A stretch of 64,000 nucleotides of DNA from DATKUK01 sp035530655 (GTDB lineage: Bacteria; Planctomycetota; Phycisphaerae; UBA1845; DATKUK01), in NCBI GenBank assembly GCA_035530655.1, contig DATKUK010000108.1, positions 1 to 64,000 on the forward strand, written 5' to 3'. Under the pieces are notes generated by a model. The model saw only the letters and a program-made list of their open reading frames with translations, ran no database searches and was not told where the DNA came from. The position numbers were made by a program, and so were the translations under genes. Of the stretch, positions 51,308 through 59,571 are shown one piece after another (positions within the stretch are counted from its first letter, which is position 1; every line of letters begins with the position of its first letter).

Positions 51308-52573
51308 ATGAGTACGGCCTGCGGACCATCCCCCAGCGACCCTCCTATCCGAGGGGACGGCGTTGCGGGGCGGTGTGGCCATGCGAGTCGCCGGCGATGG
51401 CCTCTATATGCCGCCCCGTTCGGACAGGCCCTGGCCATCGCCCTGCACATCACCGCCCTGCCGCTGCTGGGGCTGAACATCGAGGACCGACCGGACCTGG
51501 TCGGCCTGATCGGAGCGGCGGGAACGGCAACCTATGCGCTGGCGTGCTGGCTGTTACGACCGGTCTTGAACCGAGTCAATCCGCGCCTGTCGACCGTAGC
51601 CAGCACGCTGACCCAGGCCGCACTGGTGGCGGCCATGAGCCAAACCGGCTCGCTCTATACGCTCATGGCGTTGGCTGCCGCGGCGGGGCTGGCGATGTGC
51701 TTCTTCTGGCCGCCCCTTATGGGTTGGATATCGGCCGACGTGGAGGGGCGAGCGCTCAACCGCCGGCTCGGCCGATTCAACCTCATGTGGTCGACGGGCC
51801 TCTTGGCTGGTCCTTTCCCCAGCGCCGCCCTGTTTGAACTGGCCAACTGGCTGCCGTTTGCTGTCGCCGCTGGCGTGTTGATCCTGGTCGCCCTGCTATT
51901 GCTGACGCTGGCGCCTGCACCGGCAACCCGACGCAGTGATACCGAGACCAAACAAGGTGCCCCCGTCGTACCCACCGACGCCAAGCTGGTTGCCTTTCGC
52001 TACGCCAGTTGGATCGGACTGTTCTTCGGCTACGCCGTCACGGGGATGTTTCGCTTCCAACTGCCCGCGTTGTTTCGTCACCTTCAGATTCGCGACGCGA
52101 TATTCGGCGCGGTCATGACTGTGTTGACAGGAGCCATGGCGCTGGGATTCATACTTCTGGGCCGCACGGAGATATGGCACTATCGCCGCGGGCTGCATGC
52201 CGCAGCGCAGGTGGTCATAGCCGCCGTCGTGCTAAGTCTGCTATGGGCTGGGCAAGCCGCCGAGATCGGACTCATCGTCGGCGTGACCGGCCTGTGTCTC
52301 GGGCTGCTCTACTCGTGCAGCATCTTCTACAGTGCCACGGCTTCGCTGGGCCGAACCAGCTCGCTCATGGCTGTGCACGAGGCGTCCTTGTCGTCCGGCG
52401 TTGTCTTTGGGTGTCTCATCGGCGGGTACGCGACGCAGTACGTTTCAGTTCGTGCCACCTATCCCATCTGTGCAGTCCTGCTGTTGGTGGGTCTGGTCAT
52501 CCAGCAGTTGCTGTACCGTTTCACCCTGCCAACACGTGCTGGAGACTTTGCACCACCAGACCGACCGACGTGA
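51308..52573 (+). CDS. MFS-type transporter
   Basis: A 421-residue polytopic protein with about 12 hydrophobic segments in two halves, for example PFGQALAIALHITALPLLGL, TLMALAAAAGLAMCFFWPPL, WLPFAVAAGVLILVALLLLT, IGLFFGYAVTGMFRFQLPAL, AAQVVIAAVVLSLLWAGQAA and AVLLLVGLVIQQLLYRFTLP. A cytoplasmic loop after the sixth span is Thr/Arg-rich. There is no substrate-specific motif. The N-terminal 30 residues are polar, and the exact start (ATG 51308, GGAGGG 12 bases upstream) is uncertain. The 3' end overlaps the convergent TauE/SafE gene by 53 bases. Confidence 0.82.
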   Translation: MSTACGPSPSDPPIRGDGVAGRCGHASRRRWPLYAAPFGQALAIALHITALPLLGLNIEDRPDLVGLIGAAGTATYALACWLLRPVLNRVNPRLSTVASTLTQAALVAAMSQTGSLYTLMALAAAAGLAMCFFWPPLMGWISADVEGRALNRRLGRFNLMWSTGLLAGPFPSAALFELANWLPFAVAAGVLILVALLLLTLAPAPATRRSDTETKQGAPVVPTDAKLVAFRYASWIGLFFGYAVTGMFRFQLPALFRHLQIRDAIFGAVMTVLTGAMALGFILLGRTEIWHYRRGLHAAAQVVIAAVVLSLLWAGQAAEIGLIVGVTGLCLGLLYSCSIFYSATASLGRTSSLMAVHEASLSSGVVFGCLIGGYATQYVSVRATYPICAVLLLVGLVIQQLLYRFTLPTRAGDFAPPDRPT

Positions 52574-53372
52574 CGGCCAGGATGACATAGATCAGCACGT
52601 TGAAGGTGCCGGCAGCGAGGCGCCGATTCAGCCACGCACCGAACCATACCCCCAACGGGGCCAGCGGAACAAGCCAAAGGCCCGCCTTCAGGGTCGCTGT
52701 AGTGATCAGCGGATCGGTGGTGATCGCCGGATCGGCGCCGCCCAGAAAGATCGGCACCTTGGCCAGAAAGATCGGTACCTTTACCGAATTGAATATCAGG
52801 TAGTATCGCACGCAGGTGCCGACGAACTGCCGTGGTTCGAGCTTCTGCGGAAGCAGAAACATCGTCACGATGCCTCCGGCCGCGTGGGCCAGCGCCGTCG
52901 ATACACCGGCGCCCAGGCCGAACGGCAGAGCCTGATACCAGTGCGGACGCCACGGCCTATCGCGATGCTCGGTGTAACGCTGCTCCCAACGTCGGACCGC
53001 GTGCAAAACGATGAACGCCACGCCGAGGAATCCCACGATCAGCTTGATCCACCGCCCGTCGATGAAGCCGAACAGGCTCCGACCCACGATGATGCCGGCC
53101 AGCGTCCACGGCGCCAGCAGTGCGATCGCCCGCCAGTTTCCCTGCCGCGGGTAGGCACGCAAGCTGCACACATCGCACGCAATCAGCAGGGGCAGCCACA
53201 TGCCCGCAGCGGCGGCGGCAGGCAACTGCGTCATCAGCAGCGGCGTCGATACCACACCCGCTCCACCACCAAAGCCGCCCTTCGACACGGCCGTCATGAG
53301 CATGGCAAACACGGCAATCGGAATGTAGAGCGACAGGTGAACGTCGGCGCCGCCCGGGACGATCCAGTCCAT
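52521..53372 (-). CDS. TauE/SafE-family sulfite/organosulfonate exporter-like protein
   Basis: A 283-residue protein with eight predicted spans. Family features: the first repeat IPIAVFAMLMTAVSKGGFGG with GAGVVSTPLL, the second FGLGAGVSTALAHAAGGIVT with MFLLPQKL. ATG at 53372 with GGGG about 7 bases upstream is preferred over 53393. A 21-base tandem duplication at 52744-52785 gives two copies of KVPIFLA-like sequence in a row. Anion export is the usual family role; the substrate is not determined. It converges with the MFS gene, overlapping 53 bases. Confidence 0.88.
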   Translation of the reverse strand: MDWIVPGGADVHLSLYIPIAVFAMLMTAVSKGGFGGGAGVVSTPLLMTQLPAAAAAGMWLPLLIACDVCSLRAYPRQGNWRAIALLAPWTLAGIIVGRSLFGFIDGRWIKLIVGFLGVAFIVLHAVRRWEQRYTEHRDRPWRPHWYQALPFGLGAGVSTALAHAAGGIVTMFLLPQKLEPRQFVGTCVRYYLIFNSVKVPIFLAKVPIFLGGADPAITTDPLITTATLKAGLWLVPLAPLGVWFGAWLNRRLAAGTFNVLIYVILAVTSVGLVVQSLQHVLAG

Positions 53373-53426
53373 GCTTAGCCCCGCAACATCCATAACAGGG
53401 TGAGATTCGATGTATCGATCACGCCG

Positions 53427-54551
53427 TCAACCCCATAAGCGCCGGCCCGGCTTGGACTTGAGCATATCATGCACGTCAAAAAGCAGGTGGGGAATGGCCA
53501 GCTTCTCCGGACATCGCGGCAGACACTCGCCACACTCGGTGCAGTGATCGCCGGTCCACCCCTGAAACCAGTCGTCGCTGCCGTTGAGCATGTTGTAGCG
53601 GTAGCGCCCGTACGCGTGCATGTCGAATGCACAAGCCATGTTCCTCAGCCGCAACAGGTTCGGCACATCGATGAATTCCGGGCACGGCAGGCATTGCCCA
53701 CATACCGTGCAGTAATCGCTGCCGAGCACCTTTCGCCACTGCGCATCCCAGCGGGCGAGGGCAGCCGCCTCTTCATGCGACAGCGGACCGTCGTTGTCGG
53801 CCGCCTCCATGTGCAGGTCGAAGTCCTCCACCCTTTCTGCCCCAAGCGAAAGCGTATGAACCTCGGGCCTGGCCAGCAGCCACCGCGAGGCCAGATGCAT
53901 CGGATGAAACGGGGCCGAAAGCTCGCGAAGACGCTGGGGCGGGTCGAACAACATGCCCCCTTTGTCGTTGGGCGAAATGATGAATACGCCCATATCGAGC
54001 TGCCGGGCGCGCACCACAGCGGGCCACAGCGTCTGCATGAAATAGTAGTAGTGAAGGTTGACCGACTCGAACAACCCGGTGTCGATCGCCTCCAGAATGA
54101 TTTCGAGCGAACCGTGCGTCGAGAAGCCGATGTGGTCGACCACCTTCTGGTCCATCAGCCTGCTGACCGCGCGCCACGTCCCCTTCGCGTCCGTCGCCAT
54201 CCGTAGCTTGCGCGGGTTATTGATCCCGTGGATGTCGAGGTTGTCCAGCCGGTCGAGCCCCATGCGTTTCATGGAATCGTCAAAGGCCCGCATGAACTCA
54301 TCGTACGTCGCCTGAGGACCGATCTTGGTGGTGACGATCATGCTGTCGCGGTCCATGCCACGCAGCGCGTGGCCCAGCAACTGCTCGCTGGAGCCGTAGC
54401 CCCGGGCGGTCTCCAAGTGATTGATCCCGAGTTCGACGGCCCTGTGGACAACCCTCGCCGACTCGTCGGGATCATCCTTCATGTAGCGCATCAACCCGAG
54501 CGTCAACACGGAGAGATCGAGTTCCGTTCTGCCGAATCGACGGTATTTCAT
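53427..54551 (-). CDS. aldo/keto reductase with C-terminal 4Fe-4S ferredoxin domain
   Basis: A 374-residue protein. The AKR barrel opens MKYRRFGRTELDLSVLTLGL, with GINHLETARGYGSSEQLLGH (Glu in the position of the usual catalytic Asp), the Lys in MIVTTKIGPQA and DNLDIHGIN. After about 290 residues come two cysteine clusters, CTVCGQCLPCPEFIDVP and CTECGECLPRCPEKLAIP, typical of ferredoxin-like tails in this subgroup. No Tat signal is seen. Probably an NAD(P)H- or iron-sulfur-linked reductase of unknown substrate. Convergent neighbours are absent; it is followed by the TauE/SafE gene on the same strand. Confidence 0.9.
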   Translation of the reverse strand: MKYRRFGRTELDLSVLTLGLMRYMKDDPDESARVVHRAVELGINHLETARGYGSSEQLLGHALRGMDRDSMIVTTKIGPQATYDEFMRAFDDSMKRMGLDRLDNLDIHGINNPRKLRMATDAKGTWRAVSRLMDQKVVDHIGFSTHGSLEIILEAIDTGLFESVNLHYYYFMQTLWPAVVRARQLDMGVFIISPNDKGGMLFDPPQRLRELSAPFHPMHLASRWLLARPEVHTLSLGAERVEDFDLHMEAADNDGPLSHEEAAALARWDAQWRKVLGSDYCTVCGQCLPCPEFIDVPNLLRLRNMACAFDMHAYGRYRYNMLNGSDDWFQGWTGDHCTECGECLPRCPEKLAIPHLLFDVHDMLKSKPGRRLWG

Positions 54552-54675
54552 GACTCATCATCCATTTTCCAATCCAGCCCACACCGCGTGGGACTCTACG
54601 GTCCGACGAGGTCGATATCAAGCGTCTGCGGCGCGCAGGGAAACCGGGCATCCGCTGCACTTGGGCACCAGGCGG

Positions 54676-57600
54676 CTAGGCGAGCCCGGTTAGCCACAGC
54701 TTGACGGTCTTGATTTCGAAGGGACGGAAGTCCAGTTCCACGCCGCGCCCGCTAACGGGCAGCTTCGCGATCGGCCGCTCCATCAGGTCGACGAGCTGCG
54801 CCTGGCGAACACGCCAGCAGGATTGCAGCGCCGCCGTGCCGCGCCGACGATGGGCTTCGTACATCCGCACAATGACAGCCTTCTCGTCTCGGCACGCCTT
54901 GACGGCCTCGATAACCACGTGATCCACGTCGAGTTGTAGCAGCGCTCCTCGCGCAGGCAATTCGCCGGACCGTTTGGCCACGGGCCACACCCCTGCCGGA
55001 ACGTTGAGTTCGTATGCGTGACGTATCACCCCCGCCTCGGTGAAGTGTCCCGAGTGAGGCAGAAGCGAATACGTGAACTCATGTTCGCCGCGATCGGCGC
55101 GGGGATCCGGGTCGCCGGGCGAGCGAAGCAAGTTGAGGCTCATGGTCGAGCCGGCGAAACCGTGCCCGTACTTGCAGTCGTTGAGAAGCGCGACACCGTA
55201 GTCCGTCTCGGCCAAGTCAACCCACTTCTGCGCCGGCACCTCAAAGCGGGCCACATCCCACGTGGTATTGCGGTGCGTCGGGCGCTCCACGTGCCCGTAC
55301 TGAATTTCGCAGGTTGCTTTCTCTGTCAGGACATGGATATCGAAGGCGGCTCGAAGCATGCGATCGTCTTCCCGCCAGTCAACATGCGTGACGAAGTCGA
55401 TTCGCCGACTACCCGACGCAAGGCGGATCTGCTGCACGATCTTCGACCGACCGACCGACCATCGCTGCTCGACCGCCGCACGCACCGGACCCCGCTCGAC
55501 CACTCGCACCGACTCGAGCTTCGCCTGTTCCGGTTGTACCTCCTGATAGTAAACCCAAACGTCCCAGGCGTCCCAGTTGGCCGGACGATCCTCATAGAGC
55601 TCCAGTCGATTGGCCGAGCCGCTCTCGGTGATCGCGTCGCGGCGAGCCGGTTTGTCGTGGATTCTGCGGATCAAGCCGGCCGCATCGAATTCGACCCGCA
55701 AAAGTTCGTTCTCCAGCTTGCGCTGCGTCGCGGTCACCGTGGACTGCCTGCCCCGGCGCCCACCCGGGCCCACGAAAACCGTTGCATAACCCATGGAAGG
55801 CAGCTCGGACCGCACGAGCACGCGCCGATCGCCCTTCGCCCCTGTCACCTGGGTGGGCAAGGCCGCGCCCTGTGAATCGGTCACGTTGACGCTTCGTTCG
55901 TCCGAAGCCAACGGAATCTCCGTTACCGCGTCACGCGCCCACGACAGGCTGTTGGTCAACAGCACCGGTCGGCCCGTCCCGCGCGTGTCGACCTGGACGG
56001 TCAGCGCCCTGGCGGCGACCTGGCTGGTCTGCGCGATCACTTCCTGGACGCGTTGGAACTGCTTGCGGCTGTCCTGGTAGACCCATCCAATGCTCGAGCC
56101 GGGCAGCACGTCGTGAAACTGATTCAGCAGCACGAGCTTCCACGCCTCGTCGAGCTGTTGATGAGGATAGCGGCTCAGCCGATCGGGCAGGAGCGAGCAA
56201 AGGAACTCCGCCTCGCGCAGGCCGAGTTCCGCTCGGCGGTTGTCCCGCTTGATGCGCGCTTGCGTGGTATACGTGCCGCGATGAAGCTCCAGATACAGCT
56301 CGCCGACCCAGACCGGCCAGTCGCTTGTGCCAGCTTCGAGCTTCCGGAAGAACTGCAAGGGCGACTCCTGCACCACGCGAGGCAGCTCCTCGCAGTTGCC
56401 CAGACGTCGAATGCGCTCGAGCATGCCGCGTGTGGGCCCGCCGCCGCCGTCGCCGTAGCCGAAGACAGCCGTCCACCGATCCGATCGGTCGCGCTCGCGA
56501 TACGCCTGACCTGCGCGGATCATCTCCTTGGGATGCATCGTACTGTTGTAATTGTCGGCGGGGGGAAAGTGCGTCAGGACGCGCGTGCCGTCGATGCCTT
56601 CCCACTGGAAGCTGTGGAACGGAAACTTGTTCAGCTCGCTCCATGACATCTTCTGGGTCAGGAAGTAGTCCACGCCGGCAAGCTTGAGAATCTGAGGCAT
56701 CGCCGCCGCGTAGCCGAAAACGTCCGGTAGCCAGAGCACGCGGCAGTCCACGCCGAGCTCATCCTGAAAGAAACGCTTGCCGTAGTACAACTGGCGCACC
56801 AGCGACTCGCCGCTGGTTACATTGCAGTCGGCTTCGACCCACATGGCCCCGTCGGGAATCCACTGCCCGCGCCGGACCGCCTGCTTGATTTGGCGATACA
56901 GCTTCGGGTAGTGCTGACGGGTGTACTCGTAGAGCTGCGCCTGCGACTGGACGAACCGATACTCCGGATACTCGCGCATATAGCGAAGCGCGGTCGAAAA
57001 GGTTCGGCTGCACTTGCGGATCGTCTCCCGCAACGGCCAAAGCCATGCGACGTCAATATGGGCATGGCCAATGGCACTGACCTGCTGGGACGAGGCGTTT
57101 GCGCGTGACGCCAACAGAGGCCGGAGAATCTGGCTGCAACGCCTGACGGCAGCCGGCTCGGCATCGCCTATAGCGTTGCACACTTCGTTGAGACCATACA
57201 ACAACTTGGCTCGTCGTGGGTGGTCTTCAGGAAGCGCCAGCATGAGATCAAAGGCGAACTCGACATCCTTGAGAAGCTGCCACATCGCCCGGTCGAAGCA
57301 CGCAAGCTGGGCCCGCTCGAGGCAGTAGCGATGCGTTTCACGCTCGTCCCGCGCGAATCCGTGCTGGCCGAATAGTGTGTTCCCCGCCGCCTCGACCCAG
57401 ATCTCGACACGCTGACCTGGCCTGGCCTGGCCCTTCAATGGGAAATCGTCGCGGTTGACGTCCAGACCCGCAACGGGCGATCCGTCGACCGGATCGAAGA
57501 TACAGGCCTCACCTCCGGTGTGGATGCGCGCGATGACCTCGCGGCCGGCCCAATCACGTGGAATCCGACCGGCGAAACGGAACCATGCGGATTCCCACAC

Positions 57601-57798
57601 GCCGCCCCACTCGCGCCCCACCTCGATGGGGCGCCACCGGCGTTCGGCCACGTTTGCGATCTTATCGAACGGAACCGGCTCGGGGCAGTGGATGTACCTC
57701 GCCTCGAGCGGGACCGTCGGCCCGAAGATTCCGGGCTTGAGGACCGTTCTGATTACATGTCCAATCCGCCGCTCTGTGATTCGCTCGTGATGCTGCAT
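54676..57798 (-). CDS. GH38 alpha-mannosidase
   Basis: A 1040-residue glycoside hydrolase, cytosolic by sequence (no signal peptide). An N-terminal lectin-like domain (residues 1-230) is followed by the catalytic domain with zinc ligands in QVSAIGHAHIDVAWLWPLRE (about residue 246) and the nucleophile Asp in VLWLPDVFGYAAAMPQIL (about 356). Further motifs are WVEADCNVTSGESLVRQ, YFLTQKMSWSELNKFP and VLLNQFHDVLPGSSI, and the beta-sandwich C-terminus runs to KTVKLWL. ATG 57798 is used; a longer frame to 57927 is Arg/Pro-rich and unlike the family. Probably acts on mannose-containing oligosaccharides imported or released inside the cell. Confidence 0.93.
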   Translation of the reverse strand: MQHHERITERRIGHVIRTVLKPGIFGPTVPLEARYIHCPEPVPFDKIANVAERRWRPIEVGREWGGVWESAWFRFAGRIPRDWAGREVIARIHTGGEACIFDPVDGSPVAGLDVNRDDFPLKGQARPGQRVEIWVEAAGNTLFGQHGFARDERETHRYCLERAQLACFDRAMWQLLKDVEFAFDLMLALPEDHPRRAKLLYGLNEVCNAIGDAEPAAVRRCSQILRPLLASRANASSQQVSAIGHAHIDVAWLWPLRETIRKCSRTFSTALRYMREYPEYRFVQSQAQLYEYTRQHYPKLYRQIKQAVRRGQWIPDGAMWVEADCNVTSGESLVRQLYYGKRFFQDELGVDCRVLWLPDVFGYAAAMPQILKLAGVDYFLTQKMSWSELNKFPFHSFQWEGIDGTRVLTHFPPADNYNSTMHPKEMIRAGQAYRERDRSDRWTAVFGYGDGGGGPTRGMLERIRRLGNCEELPRVVQESPLQFFRKLEAGTSDWPVWVGELYLELHRGTYTTQARIKRDNRRAELGLREAEFLCSLLPDRLSRYPHQQLDEAWKLVLLNQFHDVLPGSSIGWVYQDSRKQFQRVQEVIAQTSQVAARALTVQVDTRGTGRPVLLTNSLSWARDAVTEIPLASDERSVNVTDSQGAALPTQVTGAKGDRRVLVRSELPSMGYATVFVGPGGRRGRQSTVTATQRKLENELLRVEFDAAGLIRRIHDKPARRDAITESGSANRLELYEDRPANWDAWDVWVYYQEVQPEQAKLESVRVVERGPVRAAVEQRWSVGRSKIVQQIRLASGSRRIDFVTHVDWREDDRMLRAAFDIHVLTEKATCEIQYGHVERPTHRNTTWDVARFEVPAQKWVDLAETDYGVALLNDCKYGHGFAGSTMSLNLLRSPGDPDPRADRGEHEFTYSLLPHSGHFTEAGVIRHAYELNVPAGVWPVAKRSGELPARGALLQLDVDHVVIEAVKACRDEKAVIVRMYEAHRRRGTAALQSCWRVRQAQLVDLMERPIAKLPVSGRGVELDFRPFEIKTVKLWLTGLA

Positions 57799-57972
57799 TC
57801 GCCTGTTTCCCCAAGACGGCCGCACGAATCGCTCCGGAAACGCCGAGCGGCCGACCGCCGGCCGCACATCCTCAACCGCCTCCGGATACTTGGCGGAAAA
57901 TGTATCGGTGACACCTTCGCCGTGCAAGTGAGGTCCGCCCGGCCAAACCTTGCGAACATGCGTGATATGTGG

Positions 57973-59415
57973 TCAATTCTGCCCGCGCTTTCGCCGACGA
58001 CGACCAGGCGGTCCCTTGCTCTGTTTACTCGATGGCTTCCTGGCGGCCGGCGGCTTCTTACCCGACTTGACGTCTTCGTCGAACGTCTTTTTCCGACGCA
58101 GGATGTGATGATAGTGCTGCGCGAAGCGGTGGGCCTCGTCGCGAATCGACTGGAGCAGACGCAGCGCCTCGTTGTTGCGGGGCAGGCGGACAGGTCGGCT
58201 GCGGGCCTGGATATAGATCTCCTCCTCACGCTTGGCCAGCGAGATCACCATGGGCGGCCGCACGTCCATCTGCTCGAATGCCTCGAGGGCGGCGTGCAAT
58301 TGTCCGAGTCCGCCGTCGATAAGAATCACGTCGGGGTAAAGCTCTTCGCCGTCGGCCGCATGGCAATAGCGGCGCGAGACGACCTCGGCGATCATGGCAT
58401 AGTCGTCCACGCCCTCAACGGTCTTGATCTTGTAGCGACGATACCCCTTCTTGAACGGCAGACCGTCGATGAAGCACACCAGCGAGCCACACGACTCGCC
58501 GCCCTGGAGGTTCGCGATGTCGACACCCTCGATGATCCGCGGTGGCGAGTCCACGCCCAGCAATTGCCCCAGCTTCTCCAACCCGAGGCTGGGATCGATG
58601 TGGAAGGCCTCAGGCTGAACGTGTTCGCCCACGTCGCCCGAGAGCGAAAGACTTTCGATAGCCTTGACCCGATCGCGCAGCGCAGCCGCGTCCTCGAACC
58701 GCAGTTCCGCGGAAGCTTGAGCCATCTCCCGATTCATCTGCCGCAGCACCACGCTTCGCTTGGAGGCCAGGAACTTCTTGAGGCGGTCGATATCCTTCAG
58801 ATAGTTTTCCCGACTGATGCGGTCGGCACACGGACCGCTGCACTGACTGATCGAATGCAGTAGACAAGGGCGATAGAAGCGTCGCTGCTCGTCGTCGGCC
58901 CGAATATCAAGCTTGCACGTCCGGAATCGAAAGACGCGCTGCAGGGCGATCACAGCCTCACGCAGACTCGCCGGAGAGATGAACGGCCCGTACAGCTTGC
59001 TGCCTTTCGGCTGCGGTTCCCGCGTCACCCGGACTCTCGGAAAGTCTTCCCGCGTGATCTCCAGGTAGGGAAATGTCTTGTCGTCGCGCAGACGCTCGTT
59101 ATAAGGAGGCTGAATATCCTTGATAAGCCGGTTTTCCTGTAGCAGGGCATCGACCTCGGTATCGCAATCGAGGAAGTCGATGTCCGCCACCTTCGCCACC
59201 ATCAGGGCGATTTCCGGCCCGCGACTCCGGGCCAGATCGGCCGACTCCTGGAAGTAGCTCATCACCCGCGACCGCAGGTCCTTGGCCTTGCCGACGTAGA
59301 GCATGCGCCCTCGCGCGTCTTTCATCAGATAGACACCCGGCGTCTTGGGGAAGTGGCGGATCTTCTCCCGCAGTTGTTCAACAGGATCTTTCGAGGCTGA
59401 CTGGGATTCGTCCAT
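57973..59415 (-). CDS. uvrC: UvrC excinuclease subunit, short form without C-terminal HhH domain
   Basis: Nuclease subunit making the incisions in nucleotide excision repair. 480 residues, against about 590-620 in most bacteria. The GIY-YIG domain is at residues 20-105 (KTPGVYLMKDARGRMLYVGK), then the UVR motif (AQASAELRFEDAAALRDRVK) and the RNase H-like nuclease with VDIANLQGGESCGSLVCFID, VILIDGGLGQLHAAL and RDEAHRFAQHYH, supplying the Asp/Asp/His set. The sequence then ends in a basic tail (SGKKPPAARKPSSKQSKG, RRRRKRGQN) with no tandem helix-hairpin-helix. TATAAT lies 8 bases upstream of the start. uvrA is encoded 2.7 kb away on the other strand. Confidence 0.93.
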   Translation of the reverse strand: MDESQSASKDPVEQLREKIRHFPKTPGVYLMKDARGRMLYVGKAKDLRSRVMSYFQESADLARSRGPEIALMVAKVADIDFLDCDTEVDALLQENRLIKDIQPPYNERLRDDKTFPYLEITREDFPRVRVTREPQPKGSKLYGPFISPASLREAVIALQRVFRFRTCKLDIRADDEQRRFYRPCLLHSISQCSGPCADRISRENYLKDIDRLKKFLASKRSVVLRQMNREMAQASAELRFEDAAALRDRVKAIESLSLSGDVGEHVQPEAFHIDPSLGLEKLGQLLGVDSPPRIIEGVDIANLQGGESCGSLVCFIDGLPFKKGYRRYKIKTVEGVDDYAMIAEVVSRRYCHAADGEELYPDVILIDGGLGQLHAALEAFEQMDVRPPMVISLAKREEEIYIQARSRPVRLPRNNEALRLLQSIRDEAHRFAQHYHHILRRKKTFDEDVKSGKKPPAARKPSSKQSKGPPGRRRRKRGQN

Positions 59416-59423
59416 CGCCCGCC

Positions 59424-59429
59424 ATTATA
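59424..59429 (-). promoter_or_regulatory. -10 TATAAT of uvrC, 8 bases from its ATG
   Basis: A perfect TATAAT on the minus strand (59429 down to 59424), with GGCGGGCG between it and the uvrC ATG. A -35 at 17 bases (TGCCGG) is weak. The predicted transcript start would fall at or within a base or two of the ATG. Confidence 0.45.
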
Positions 59430-59536
59430 CCCGCCTGGCGCGGGTGCCGGCACATCCGTGGGGCGACTGGCCTTGCACGCCCGAGCACGTCAAGCCCCTC
59501 CGGCGCCGGGCGGGCAGCTACCCGCGCCAGACCGGT

Positions 59537-59565
59537 TTGCCGGGCCGCTCGACGATCCTTACAAT
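59537..59565 (+). promoter_or_regulatory. sigma70-like promoter TTGCCG-17-TACAAT
   Basis: TTGCCG at 59537-59542 and TACAAT at 59560-59565 have the ideal 17-base spacer. The next gene's ATG is at 59572, only 6 bases after the -10 box, so the mRNA would begin at about the start codon. Confidence 0.55.
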
Positions 59566-59571
59566 GCGGCC

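Noticed and set aside
57520..58863. Plus-strand open frame spanning GH38 and uvrC antisense
   Set aside because: Crosses two convincing minus-strand genes and has no protein-family match.
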